64,000 nt of DNA. Source: Synechococcus sp. MU1642 (GTDB taxonomy: Bacteria > Cyanobacteriota > Cyanobacteriia > PCC-6307 > Cyanobiaceae). The stretch is from NCBI RefSeq assembly GCF_020514115.1, contig NZ_VTKZ01000008.1, positions 35,990 to 99,989 on the forward strand. Direction: 5' to 3'. Below, one piece after another: positions 1 through 10,225 of the stretch. Within the stretch, counting starts at the first letter, position 1. Each line of letters opens with the position of its first letter. Below the pieces are notes generated by a model, which was given only the letters and a program-made list of their open reading frames with translations, had not been told where the DNA came from and searched no databases. Position numbers and translations under genes: made by a program.

Positions 1-2
1 TC

Positions 3-353
3 GACCAAGTGCCATACAATCGTTCCACTCAGACAGTAGTTGGAGGAAGCACGCTCTTCTTCACACGGGCAAAAGCTTTGGATGCCGGTCATGCCGGATA
101 CGACAACGCAGAAACAGATTCAAAACTCTTGAATAGTCTGTGTACCAACAGTTCACCAGAGGCACAAGATCGTAGAGGTGTTGGTAATGCCCGCTCCCTG
201 ACCATCAACTGGACTTCCCGCCGCCAAGTGGGCGCCAATCGCCGCGCTGTGCAGAAATCGGTGGTGACCCAAACATCCATGTCGGCCACGATCAAATCAA
301 TTCTTGCGCAGGGAGGTCAGATCCTTTCTATTGCGAAGGCTAACTCCTTTTGA
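3..353 (+). CDS. cpeE: Phycobilisome rod linker, CpeE-like (5' end missing)
   Basis: The reading frame is open from the left edge, so only the C-terminal ~116 residues are present. It begins with a D-Q-V-P-Y-N-R-S-T stretch typical of the end of a PBS linker domain (Pfam PBS_linker_poly family) and closes with a basic, CpcD-like tail containing S-A-T-I-K-S-I and G-G-Q-I-L-S-I. Such linkers join phycoerythrin hexamers inside phycobilisome rods. The order linker, cpeS, cpeT, cpeR recalls the freshwater cpeCDESTR operon, which is why CpeE is preferred over other phycoerythrin linkers. The GTG at position 9 is an internal valine, not the start. The exact paralogue (CpeC, CpeE, MpeD or MpeE type) cannot be fixed from the C-terminus. 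Confidence 0.72.
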   Translation, partial: DQVPYNRSTQTVVGGSTLFFTRAKALDAGHAGYDNAETDSKLLNSLCTNSSPEAQDRRGVGNARSLTINWTSRRQVGANRRAVQKSVVTQTSMSATIKSILAQGGQILSIAKANSF

Positions 354-413
354 TCATCCCGAAATTATCTATGCCTCATCAGTGATGATGGTTGGGTAAT
401 CGAAATCCCAGTC

Positions 414-647
414 ATGGTGGCCATTCGGCTACCAAAGGCACGTCAAACAAACTCTCTAAACATGCCTATCCTGCGCCCACCCTCAAGCGAGGACCCAAAC
501 AGCAACACCACATTCCTCCAGTCAGTTGCGTCAACACCCATGGCAATGTCCATGATGGTCGACTCGATGGTTAACATGATGCAGATCAACCGTCCTTCAC
601 TGGATGAGCTCAACGCAGGAAACAGCACAAGTTCGCATGACGATTGA
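414..647 (+). CDS. Small hypothetical protein, methionine-rich helix
   Basis: A 77-codon frame (or 61 codons from the ATG at 462) fills the gap between the linker gene and cpeS and overlaps the cpeS start by 11 bases. From codon ~17 the third positions are mostly C or G, as in neighbouring real genes, which supports coding. The predicted product has a proline-rich start, a central segment unusually rich in methionine (M-A-M-S-M-M, M-V-N-M-M) that could form an amphipathic helix, and an acidic end. No family is recognised. It could be a translationally coupled small phycobilisome protein or a chance frame. Confidence 0.4.
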   Translation: MVAIRLPKARQTNSLNMPILRPPSSEDPNSNTTFLQSVASTPMAMSMMVDSMVNMMQINRPSLDELNAGNSTSSHDD

Positions 648-1179
648 GCAATTTGTTGCTCAAAGTTCAGGCAAATGGCGCTCAATGAGATCGGGGCATT
701 CTCTAGCCTTCCAGCAGTTTGAAGAAGTTCTAAGCGAAGTTGTCATTGAAAAACTCAGCAAAGAAGATCCAGGAGTTAAACAACTGCTTGAATCATCTTT
801 AGCGAAGGAACAAGATAAATGCTCAATTTCATCACCCTTCAAAATGGAATGGTGCGCTGAAAGTGACTGGGAACCCGACGACCCTTCAGAAGTATCATCA
901 GGATCTTGCATTATTGTTCCACTAACCAAAGATAAATCTTCGGGAACATTGATCAGAAGCGTTGGATATGCAGAATCTGAGTCCGCAATCTCTGAATACA
1001 GTTTTTTAGACGATGGTACATTTACCCTCACGACGCAGTATGAGCAATCGATTGCGGAAGAAAGAATTTGGTTTGTGTCGGAAAACGTCCGCTGTAGGTC
1101 ATCAGTCTTGAGAACATCAGCAGGATCAGGCATACTTCAAACTTCATTTGCCTCAGAAGTCCGGCGCATTAATGCATAG
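637..1179 (+). CDS. cpeS: Phycoerythrobilin lyase CpeS
   Basis: A 180-residue protein of the CpcS/CpeS bilin lyase family (lipocalin-like barrel). It opens with M-T-I-E-Q-F and the signature S-G-K-W-R-S-M-R-S-G-H, and has the family's conserved F-L-D-D-G-T-F and E-E-R-I-W-F blocks near residues 125 and 145. CpeS enzymes attach phycoerythrobilin to the central cysteine (Cys82 here) of phycoerythrin beta subunits. The ATG at 637 is chosen because family members begin two or three residues before E-Q-F; an in-frame ATG at 604 would add 11 residues of no family character. It is followed by cpeT after nine bases, so the two are likely cotranscribed. Confidence 0.88.
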   Translation: MTIEQFVAQSSGKWRSMRSGHSLAFQQFEEVLSEVVIEKLSKEDPGVKQLLESSLAKEQDKCSISSPFKMEWCAESDWEPDDPSEVSSGSCIIVPLTKDKSSGTLIRSVGYAESESAISEYSFLDDGTFTLTTQYEQSIAEERIWFVSENVRCRSSVLRTSAGSGILQTSFASEVRRINA

Positions 1180-1188
1180 ATCAAAAAG

Positions 1189-1803
1189 ATGAGCAAGAAT
1201 TCAGCCTTTGCCGAGTTCGCCAAAACTCTCGCAGGCGTGTACGACAACATCGAACAGTCGCAAGAAAATCCCAAGGATTTTGCACGCATCAATATCTTCT
1301 TTCGACCATTGCCTTGGCATATTTTCAAAGGGCCTGGATTTTATTCTGAACAATGCTACGACTATGCCCCCTGGGATCCCTATCGACAGGGAATTCATCG
1401 TTTAACAGCAAATAGCGATACATTTATAGTAGAGAACTATGGCTTCACAAACCCCAGAAGAATAGCGGGAGCTGGTCGGGATCCAGAAATCATGAATGCA
1501 ATCGATACTACAAGCCTAAAAGAACGGTGTGGATGTGCGATGCACTTTCAAAGTAAAGGAAAAGGACAGTACATTGGCAAAGTTGAACCAGGGAAAAAAT
1601 GTTTGGTTCCAAGAGATGGGAAGATCACATATCTTGTCAGCGAAGTTGAAGTGGATCAAGACAATTGGATTAGTCGGGATCGTGGGTATGACCCGAAAAC
1701 AGACGAACAGATTTGGGGGTCAGAACATGGACTCCTAAAATTCAAGAGGATCAAGAGCTTCTCCGAAGAAATTAATGATGAGTGGCTAAATTCGAAAGCT
1801 TGA
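1189..1803 (+). CDS. cpeT: Bilin lyase CpeT
   Basis: A 204-residue CpcT/CpeT-family lyase. Recognisable blocks are F-R-P-L-P-W near residue 38, the G-P-G-F-Y-S-E-Q region, an R-C-G-C-A-M motif around residue 110, G-K-K-C-L-V-P near 133 and a W-G-S-E-H-G-L-L-K-F-K-R close. Members attach bilin to the C-terminal-domain cysteine of beta subunits, by analogy phycoerythrobilin on Cys165-type sites of CpeB or MpeB. It sits between cpeS and cpeR, with one base separating it from cpeR, pointing to a single transcript. A second family member lies at 20347-20940, next to phycocyanin genes. Confidence 0.88.
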   Translation: MSKNSAFAEFAKTLAGVYDNIEQSQENPKDFARINIFFRPLPWHIFKGPGFYSEQCYDYAPWDPYRQGIHRLTANSDTFIVENYGFTNPRRIAGAGRDPEIMNAIDTTSLKERCGCAMHFQSKGKGQYIGKVEPGKKCLVPRDGKITYLVSEVEVDQDNWISRDRGYDPKTDEQIWGSEHGLLKFKRIKSFSEEINDEWLNSKA

Positions 1804-1804
1804 A

Positions 1805-2110
1805 ATGGAAGATATCAAAAAACAAATGAAATCCTGGATACGCTCACAGCATCTAATATGTGTTGGCACAGACTTTATCTTCGAAACAGTTGATCAAACT
1901 CAACTTGACAAGTTTGAAGCCTCTATACAAGCAATTGGGGGAAGAATTAGAACAGTCAAAGCAATTGGGAATTGGCCGATGGGACCAAGACGATCGTTCA
2001 AAATACTGCAAGCAACAGCAAGCGTGCCCAGACCAGGAGGAGAAGATCTTGTCACTTATTGGGCAAAGAAAGGCAGTAAAACAACAAGATACTCAGAAAT
2101 CAATTCCTGA
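1805..2110 (+). CDS. cpeR: Phycoerythrin operon activator CpeR
   Basis: A 101-residue protein carrying the CpeR core: W-I-R-S-Q-H-L-I-C near residue 11, F-I-F-E-T-V-D near 25, then K-A-I-G-N-W-P-M-G-P-R-R-S-F-K around 51-65 and V-T-Y-W-A-K-K-G-S-K near 84. In chromatically acclimating freshwater cyanobacteria CpeR is needed for cpeBA expression; the fold resembles PP2C-like fragments and its mode of action is unresolved. Here it closes the cpeS-cpeT-cpeR group and could activate the phycoerythrin genes in this window, which is inference. The stop lies nine bases from the convergent small gene at 2119. Confidence 0.9.
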   Translation: MEDIKKQMKSWIRSQHLICVGTDFIFETVDQTQLDKFEASIQAIGGRIRTVKAIGNWPMGPRRSFKILQATASVPRPGGEDLVTYWAKKGSKTTRYSEINS

Positions 2111-2118
2111 ATAGAAAT

Positions 2119-2352
2119 TTATTCTTCAAACCAGCCCATCCAGGTGTCTTGACTAAAATCAGTATGTTTACTCCATTTTCTCAAAATAGCAGAGGAATCA
2201 ATATCAAAACCATTGGCAGCAGCGATCTCAATGACTTGATCTTGATTAAGGGCAGCTTTAATTTGAGCTTTTAGATCTGGATTGTGACGAACTAAAGCAA
2301 TAAAAGCCTCTAGGACTTGATCTTGATTTGCACTAAGAGCAGAACCGGTCAT
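2119..2352 (-). CDS. Nif11-domain small protein
   Basis: A 77-residue product with a Nif11-like N-terminal domain: an acidic/hydrophobic helix (A-F-I-A-L-V-R-H-N-P-D-L), a second helix D-Q-V-I-E-I-A-A-A-N-G-F, and the closing D-I-D-S-S-A-I-L. Nif11 domains also serve as leader peptides of modified natural products, but no double-glycine core peptide, modifying enzyme or transporter is visible nearby, so a leader role is unlikely. Several unknown small genes in marine Synechococcus phycobilisome regions look like this. It is the last of three closely spaced minus-strand genes. Confidence 0.7.
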   Translation of the reverse strand: MTGSALSANQDQVLEAFIALVRHNPDLKAQIKAALNQDQVIEIAAANGFDIDSSAILRKWSKHTDFSQDTWMGWFEE

Positions 2353-2413
2353 TAAAGGCCTTCAAAGTCACAAGAATAATTCTAAACGAAACTTCCATCA
2401 GCAGACCGTAAAA

Positions 2414-2695
2414 CTAGGCACCATCCATCAACATGGCTCTCCATGGGGCGATTTTACGAAATGCCCATGACCAGTGATCGTTTGCGGTGGCTTGGATCGC
2501 CAAGGCTTCAGATTCAGATAAACCAGCTGAATCTGATTCAACATACTGAAGCCAAGCTGTGATTGAAAAAACATAATCACAGGAAGACGCAAAATCGACA
2601 ATATCTTGATCTGTCTTGCAGGACTTCAATCCAGTTGCAACAGAATGATCATAGATAACCATCTGCACAAAATCATTAATAACAGAAACAGACAT
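2414..2695 (-). CDS. Nif11-like small protein
   Basis: A 93-residue product whose first ~60 residues follow the Nif11 pattern: I-N-D-F-V-Q-M-V-I-Y-D-H, then T-D-Q-D-I-V-D-F-A-S-S-C-D-Y-V-F-S. The C-terminal 30 residues carry four tryptophans in the full protein and no recognisable motif. Its ATG is two bases from the stop of the upstream gene, a spacing that implies cotranscription and perhaps coupled translation. No function is known to me; location between cpeR and mpeY suggests a phycobilisome-related role. Confidence 0.62.
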   Translation of the reverse strand: MSVSVINDFVQMVIYDHSVATGLKSCKTDQDIVDFASSCDYVFSITAWLQYVESDSAGLSESEALAIQATANDHWSWAFRKIAPWRAMLMDGA

Positions 2696-2697
2696 CG

Positions 2698-3018
2698 TCA
2701 GCAGCTTTCAATCCAAAGTGCAAAATTCACCTTCGCACAAATCATCTGCAGCACCAAAGGCCCACCAGGACACCGTAATAACCGCCATGGAATATTTTGT
2801 TCTAAAGTACCTGAATCAATAGTAATTTTCGGGGGGCTCGTCGCCTGTTCATAAGGAATCAGTGCCGATCCAGTCAATAAAGGCTCAACACGATTTACAA
2901 TTACTTTTAATTGGTCCAAATCAACAACAAGGTTCAATTGATCTTGGACATCTGCTGACTTCTGGACAGCTTCAACAAATCTAGGAAGAGCCTGTTCGAG
3001 CTCGGGAGAGACTGGCAT
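2698..3018 (-). CDS. Small hypothetical protein, weak Nif11 character
   Basis: A 106-residue product, first gene of the minus-strand trio. The N-terminal half (L-P-R-F-V-E-A-V-Q-K-S-A-D-V, then D-L-D-Q-L-K-V-I-V) loosely matches the Nif11 helix pattern. The second half has a W-R-L-L-R-C-P-G-G-P segment and two further cysteines, ending in S-C. It starts 250 bases from the divergent mpeY gene, so both may share a control region. I do not recognise a defined family, and the assignment as a real gene rests mainly on operon spacing and length. Confidence 0.55.
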   Translation of the reverse strand: MPVSPELEQALPRFVEAVQKSADVQDQLNLVVDLDQLKVIVNRVEPLLTGSALIPYEQATSPPKITIDSGTLEQNIPWRLLRCPGGPLVLQMICAKVNFALWIESC

Positions 3019-3127
3019 GATACAAAATTCCCTCTACTTACGATAACAGATGATGAGAACGTGTTCATAAAAGGGCAGGCAAATTAAAGAAGACAATCAA
3101 CCAGTCATAAATCATCACTGATATTAA

Positions 3128-5182
<2,055 letters not shown>

Positions 5183-5210
5183 GCCAGGTATCGATTTTCT
5201 GCACACCTGA

Positions 5211-5726
<516 letters not shown>

Positions 5727-5763
5727 TAATCAGTCAAGCTGAGTGATTTTTTGATCTAAGCAA

Positions 5764-5796
5764 GGGGTGGGCCAAAAGCCCACCCCTTTTTGTTTT
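5764..5796 (+). terminator. Terminator after mpeBA
   Basis: A perfect 9-base stem (GGGGTGGGC at 5764-5772, complement at 5778-5786) with a five-base loop is followed by TTTTTGTTTT. This is a textbook intrinsic terminator 37 bases after the mpeA stop, and it implies that mpeC is read from its own promoter or by partial readthrough. Confidence 0.93.
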
Positions 5797-5818
5797 CAAA
5801 ATCAAAAAACACAAGTTC

Positions 5819-5848
5819 TTGACATTCGAGAGTAAACAATTCTGGAAT
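5819..5848 (+). promoter_or_regulatory. Candidate mpeC promoter
   Basis: A consensus -35 hexamer TTGACA lies at 5819-5824, and TGGAAT at 5843-5848 is 18 bases downstream, an acceptable -10. A start near 5855 would give a ~200-base leader before mpeC. The -10 match is weak. Confidence 0.35.
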
Positions 5849-5859
5849 AACCCAGGAAT

Positions 5860-5964
5860 ATTGTGGCCAGCCAACAAAGGATTTAGCCACAATTACAGAC
5901 GCAATGTTTACTCAAGGTGACATTGAGTGAAATATGAGAGCCAAATTAATGCTCACATTTCACT
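5860..5964 (+). promoter_or_regulatory. mpeC leader with overlapping hairpins
   Basis: Three inverted repeats follow the candidate promoter. The first has perfect 8-base arms at 5860-5867 and 5886-5893 (ATTGTGGC and complement). The second has 6-base arms at 5910-5915 and 5923-5928 (ACTCAA, TTGAGT). The third has 8-base arms at 5926-5933 and 5957-5964 (AGTGAAAT and complement), continued after one mismatch by TGAG with CTCA. The second and third share bases 5926-5928, so they exclude each other. This may be a leader switch or a set of operator sites; no known riboswitch class is recognised. Confidence 0.4.
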
Positions 5965-6054
5965 AAAACCTCTATAAAGCCTACGAGCAACAAAATCTGT
6001 TGCTTTAAGCATGTAGGGAATAGTCACCGCAATTCACCTCCCCTCACTAACCCC

Positions 6055-6924
6055 ATGCTCAGTACACAAACCAGCCCGGCTGGAATGGCTGCTGCTAGCC
6101 GCACCAAACCAGCGTCATACGCCATGCCAAGCAAAGCTGGCAAAAACACAGTCCATCGGACTGTTGCTGGTGCCATCGCTGAATTCAAGCGGAACACTTG
6201 TTCCCAGATGGGACTTGGTATCGGCCCAAGGCTTCACAGCGAATGTCCCTTTGCGGTGACTTTCGACGAGTATCACCCTGACAGCAGTGAAGCACTCGAG
6301 CGCACGATCATTGCCGCCTACAGGCAGGTCTACGGAAACCTGCCTCCCACTGAAAACGAGCGTTGCACCTCCCTTGAGGTGCGCTTGATGAACGGAGAAA
6401 TTACAGTCCGGGACTTTGTTAACGGGCTGGCAAAATCTCCTTTCTACAAGGAAAATTATTTCCATAGTGTCGCCCCCCAACGTGGGATTGAACTTAACTT
6501 CAAACACCTGCTTGGACGGGCACCCCTCACTCAAGAGGAAGTTCAAAACAGCATCAAACTTCAAGCAGAAGAGGGATTTGATGCTCTGATCGACAGCCTC
6601 ACAGATTGCGCAGAATATGCCGAGGTGTTTGGATCAGACATCGTTCCTTACATGCGAGCAGGCGATTCCTACGCAGGAATGATGACCAGCTCCTTCAACA
6701 TGATGCGCGAGCTAGCAGGCACAAAAGTTGCCGTTAGTGACAACGCACAAGGACGTCGGAGTCGCACCACGACGCAACTGGCTGCGGCAGCGATCAGCAT
6801 GATGAAACCGATCTTTAAGGGCGCACCAACGCTGCCCCAACAAAAGTACGGCGGACATCAGCCTCCCAGGAGAACCGGCGCTGCTCCCTTCCGTCCTTTC
6901 GGCGTTAAGCCATTGCCATTTTGA
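6055..6924 (+). CDS. mpeC: Phycoerythrin II rod linker (gamma) MpeC
   Basis: A 289-residue linker. Residues ~30-190 form the PBS_linker_poly domain, with E-C-P-F-A-V-T-F-D-E-Y, R-Q-V-Y-G-N-L-P, the L-M-N-G-E-I-T-V-R-D-F-V segment, a Y-K-E-N-Y-F block and N-F-K-H-L-L-G-R-A-P. The C-terminal ~80 residues are basic and proline-rich. MpeC is the gamma-type linker of phycoerythrin II that carries a single phycourobilin near its N-terminus; Cys48 in the N-T-C-S-Q segment is the likely site. It follows mpeBA, and its own terminator follows. The long leader is unusual and is described separately. Confidence 0.9.
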   Translation: MLSTQTSPAGMAAASRTKPASYAMPSKAGKNTVHRTVAGAIAEFKRNTCSQMGLGIGPRLHSECPFAVTFDEYHPDSSEALERTIIAAYRQVYGNLPPTENERCTSLEVRLMNGEITVRDFVNGLAKSPFYKENYFHSVAPQRGIELNFKHLLGRAPLTQEEVQNSIKLQAEEGFDALIDSLTDCAEYAEVFGSDIVPYMRAGDSYAGMMTSSFNMMRELAGTKVAVSDNAQGRRSRTTTQLAAAAISMMKPIFKGAPTLPQQKYGGHQPPRRTGAAPFRPFGVKPLPF

Positions 6925-6959
6925 TGAAGATGAATTAGGCACCGAAATGCCATCACTTC

Positions 6960-6990
6960 TGCCCCCATTCCTGTATGGGGGCATTTTTAT
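6960..6990 (+). terminator. Terminator after mpeC
   Basis: A perfect 9-base stem (TGCCCCCAT at 6960-6968 with its complement at 6975-6983), a six-base loop and a TTTTTATG tail form an intrinsic terminator 36 bases after the mpeC stop. Confidence 0.92.
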
Positions 6991-7080
6991 GTCCGACGGC
7001 GACACTGCAAAGCCCCACAAGCTGGTAGGTGCCTGATGAGAGTCGCTTAGATTGCGACTCAACGCAGTTGGACGTCCACC

Positions 7081-7986
7081 GTGCTCCAGGATTTCACCGA
7101 TATCTCATCAATCAGCGAAAGCCAACTCACGGAAGAAGAAGCTCTCCAACTCGCTGATGAGCTCAGTGCAAAATTGAGCGAAGGTGAGCTCCCAAGATCA
7201 GATGCAGAATCACTCGAGCGTATGGTCGCCGGACTCGGAGATGCGAGGGGAGCTTTAAGACTCACCTTTGCAAAAAGTCTTGGCGCAGTAGGTGACGAAG
7301 CGCTACCCATTCTTTGTAAAGCACTTCGCCAGCACCAAAATGTGATCGTAAGACGAGCATCAGCCAAAACACTCAATTTGATTGGCAACAAGGACGCGTT
7401 GCCATATCTGCTTGAAGCCTTTTTAGAAGATGATGACCCAGTTGTTCTCGGTTCATCTGCTGGAGCGATGGCAACCATTGGACCGGATGCCATGGATTCA
7501 CTGCTTGGAATCCTTAAAAATCCGGACTGCACACCATTTCAGGTTGGCTTGATCAACCTTGCGCTAAGTTTCATCGGTGCCAAAGCACCAGAGGCATTGC
7601 TCGAGGCTGCGGATTCAGACGTGGCTGAAGTTCGTGTTGCTGCAATTTCAGCATTGGGAGATCAAATACAGAAGAGTGATGATCTGCGGGCACAAAACAG
7701 AGTATTTCGAGCACTCGATGACAGCTCAGCAGAGGTCAGAGCTGAAGCAGTAACCCTTATCGGAAAATCATGTGATGCCGAAGATGTTGAAAATATGCTA
7801 AGCAGAAAGCTGGTCGATCAAGACACTCAGGTACGCAAAAATACAGCAATGGCATTAATGAAACTCGAAGCATTTAATGCCATAGAAAGCATAGAAGCAG
7901 CAAAGTCAACAGAAAGAGATGAGTCGGTTAAAGCAGTATTAAATGTTGCCATCAACATACTAAGTAGAGATTTGCAGGAGAAATAG
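7081..7986 (+). CDS. mpeU: Phycobilin lyase-isomerase MpeU (CpcE/F family)
   Basis: A 301-residue HEAT-repeat protein of the CpcE/F lyase clan; repeats such as R-R-A-S-A-K-T-L-N-L-I-G and V-R-V-A-A-I-S-A-L-G-D run from residue ~60 to the end. Position after mpeBAC and length fit MpeU, a lyase-isomerase reported to be required for normal phycourobilin content in blue light; the related MpeV has similar length, so the symbol is likely but not proven. The start is a GTG at 7081. It ends at the left edge of the CA4-A island. A short hairpin (8033-8054, no T-run) follows the gene. Confidence 0.68.
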   Translation: MLQDFTDISSISESQLTEEEALQLADELSAKLSEGELPRSDAESLERMVAGLGDARGALRLTFAKSLGAVGDEALPILCKALRQHQNVIVRRASAKTLNLIGNKDALPYLLEAFLEDDDPVVLGSSAGAMATIGPDAMDSLLGILKNPDCTPFQVGLINLALSFIGAKAPEALLEAADSDVAEVRVAAISALGDQIQKSDDLRAQNRVFRALDDSSAEVRAEAVTLIGKSCDAEDVENMLSRKLVDQDTQVRKNTAMALMKLEAFNAIESIEAAKSTERDESVKAVLNVAINILSRDLQEK

Positions 7987-8196
7987 CAAAGCGAATAGAG
8001 CAATTAGAGAAACAGCTTTAGAAGAATGCTCAGCGAGGCAAATCATGCCTTCGCGCTAACACAAAGAAGAGAAAAGGGAGGCAATTTGATAGGAAGTGGA
8101 CACCAAAAAGATAAAAAGCAATAACTCAGAAAAACATTAAGCTTCTTACACGCAATCAAGGAACATCAATAGAGTATGTAGATACGCAGAAAAAAT

Positions 8197-9228
8197 TTGC
8201 GAAAAAAACGATCGCGCAATTATATTTTTTCCGACACGCTCGAGATGGAAGAGTTCTGCAAAGCACATTTTGAAGAATATCACTCAAAATCCAACTTCTC
8301 ATGCAATGTAACTCAGTTAAGCACCGGCCTTCTCGAAACGAAGACCACTTGCTCACCAATTCAAGATGTGCATCTTGAAATTTTTAAATCGAACCAAACT
8401 CTTCTCTACGAGGAAGAAGCCAATACAAAATCAGTATCATTCTGCTGGCTAGACACATCACCGACAAACGAAACGGAGACACAGACAATCATTAGCGGCC
8501 ACCAAATGACAAAAAATAGCATTGCTGGCTTCAATCGGATAAACAAAACAGGAGGAAATATCTGGGACATTGTGGGAGCAAACGAAGAGCTTTGCTGCAT
8601 GAGCCTAAAATGGAATAAATTACAAGAAAGAATCAACAAATTAAATGCATTTAATGCCTATGCGAGGCTTGAGGAATGCATTGGAATTGACTCGCATGAT
8701 CATGCAAGTGCTCAGCTCAAGAAATTATTTAATGGACATTTTAATGGCCAGCCATCAACGAAACCAAATGCATTCTACGATCTAGCAATCATATTCCTAG
8801 ACAACGACAATAATGAATCAACCTATGATGCACATCGATGCGATTCAACGGACCTAATAGAAGACATGGTCAAACTAATTCACGAAGATAGGGCTGGCAT
8901 GCCACCAATAACACTTGACGAAATTACGGAATACTTGAATTCAAAAACAGAGTCTCTCAATACTATATGCCAAGAAATCTTTAATATGGATGTAATTGAG
9001 CTTGTTAGAAGAGTACGCCTGGAACAGACCCGCAAGGCTTTTTTAACTCCATATTCCTCAACAGGCCTCAAAGAGTTTACAAAGAAGAGGACCGCACTTT
9101 ACTATGGTTTTAAGAACTGGAAAAAATTTGAAGCCTCCTACTCCACATATTTTGGAGAATCACCCAGCCAAACAATAGATCGTTCCAATAAGAATTTATA
9201 TTCGTTTAGTGCATGGCAGGGAGAGTAA
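8197..9228 (+). CDS. fciA: AraC-type regulator, FciA of the CA4 island
   Basis: A 343-residue protein with an unknown N-terminal sensing half and a C-terminal AraC-type DNA-binding domain: L-N-T-I-C-Q-E-I-F-N-M, then E-L-V-R-R-V-R-L-E-Q-T-R-K-A-F, and a second helix-turn-helix Y-Y-G-F-K-N-W-K-K-F ending F-G-E-S-P-S-Q-T. It is a clear paralogue of the next gene; both share G-x-x-M-T-K-N-S-x-A-G-F. FciA and FciB are the tandem regulators that control the CA4 switch. Which of the two is A and which is B is assigned here by gene order only. The TTG at 8197 is preferred over the ATG at 8245 because it keeps N-terminal similarity to the paralogue. Confidence 0.75.
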   Translation: MRKKRSRNYIFSDTLEMEEFCKAHFEEYHSKSNFSCNVTQLSTGLLETKTTCSPIQDVHLEIFKSNQTLLYEEEANTKSVSFCWLDTSPTNETETQTIISGHQMTKNSIAGFNRINKTGGNIWDIVGANEELCCMSLKWNKLQERINKLNAFNAYARLEECIGIDSHDHASAQLKKLFNGHFNGQPSTKPNAFYDLAIIFLDNDNNESTYDAHRCDSTDLIEDMVKLIHEDRAGMPPITLDEITEYLNSKTESLNTICQEIFNMDVIELVRRVRLEQTRKAFLTPYSSTGLKEFTKKRTALYYGFKNWKKFEASYSTYFGESPSQTIDRSNKNLYSFSAWQGE

Positions 9229-9231
9229 TAC

Positions 9232-10197
9232 ATGAAAACATCTATTGAATATCGTGATCCACTGGAGCTCTCTGAAGAGCTTGCAAAACTCGGCCAGCTC
9301 ACAAAAATAACGCAACTGGAAGGTGGCAGTGGTTTCTACACTATGCAAACAGCAAATACTAATAAAGTCGCACTTGCAGAAATATCTGCCAACAAAACAT
9401 TATTGTACGAGGGGTGGGGTAATGGTATAACTATTGATTTTAATTGGATTACGCCAAAAGCGAATACTCAAGGAGCCTTTGGCTATTGCGATGGATTTAA
9501 GATGACAAAAAATAGCCTGGCTGGATTCGGCACGATTAATTCGGTACCAGGAAATGCATGGGGAAAATATAACAACGAATGCTCTAGTACTGGTTGCATG
9601 CTCGAAAAGCAGCACCTATTTGAATTACTCGAAAATTGTAAAGCATATGATGGACTTGAACGACTCACGGGTGATCAGGGGATTTATTGCAATAATAAAG
9701 CTCTAAACCAACTTAAGAGATTAGCTGCTAGAGAAGTATCTGCTGGAATTCAGAACCCAGAAAAATATTTTGATCTTGTAATCGCATGTCTAGAAGAACC
9801 AATGACTGAGCAAAATAGTCAAAATCCAAAACATGTCGATCAATTAAGAGAAATCATTAATCTTGCACATAGTGAGAAGACCATGGAATCCCCTCTGTCA
9901 TTGCTCGAAGTATGCAAGCATATAAATACAAGCCAAGCATCATTATATCGTATATGTCAGGAGTACTTTGGAATGGGAATCATAGAATTGATGACACAAA
10001 TTAGACTTGAGGAATCCAGGAGAATTATGCTTAACCAAAATGCTCGTCGGAAATTAAATCTATATTCAATTCGAGATATTGCAATTAAATATGGGTTTAA
10101 ACATCAAGGGAGATATGCACGGCGCTATTACACTGCATTCGGAGAACTTCCAAGTCAGACCATAGAAAAGTCGAGAAGATATAAATTACCCATATAA
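9232..10197 (+). CDS. fciB: AraC-type regulator, FciB of the CA4 island
   Basis: A 321-residue paralogue of the preceding protein, three bases downstream, so probably cotranscribed. The C-terminal AraC domain shows L-Y-R-I-C-Q-E-Y-F-G-M, then E-L-M-T-Q-I-R-L-E-E-S-R-R and I-R-D-I-A-I-K-Y-G-F-K-H, with F-G-E-L-P-S-Q-T at the end. This domain is closer to the AraC consensus than that of FciA, whose second half is more diverged. The N-terminal half shares the G-F-K-M-T-K-N-S-L-A-G-F block. The gene converges on mpeZ with 28 bases between stops. The A/B naming is by order. Confidence 0.75.
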   Translation: MKTSIEYRDPLELSEELAKLGQLTKITQLEGGSGFYTMQTANTNKVALAEISANKTLLYEGWGNGITIDFNWITPKANTQGAFGYCDGFKMTKNSLAGFGTINSVPGNAWGKYNNECSSTGCMLEKQHLFELLENCKAYDGLERLTGDQGIYCNNKALNQLKRLAAREVSAGIQNPEKYFDLVIACLEEPMTEQNSQNPKHVDQLREIINLAHSEKTMESPLSLLEVCKHINTSQASLYRICQEYFGMGIIELMTQIRLEESRRIMLNQNARRKLNLYSIRDIAIKYGFKHQGRYARRYYTAFGELPSQTIEKSRRYKLPI

Positions 10198-10225
10198 ATA
10201 AATGAATGGCAAAGAGGAATGGTCT

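Noticed and set aside
2119..2352. Nif11 leader of a lanthipeptide-type natural product
   Set aside because: No Gly-Gly cleavage site, cysteine-rich core, LanM-type enzyme or peptidase transporter is present.
8033..8054. Intrinsic terminator after mpeU
   Set aside because: A short stem (AGGCA/TGCCT plus GCG/CGC with a bulge) exists but no T-run follows, so it is not reported as a terminator.
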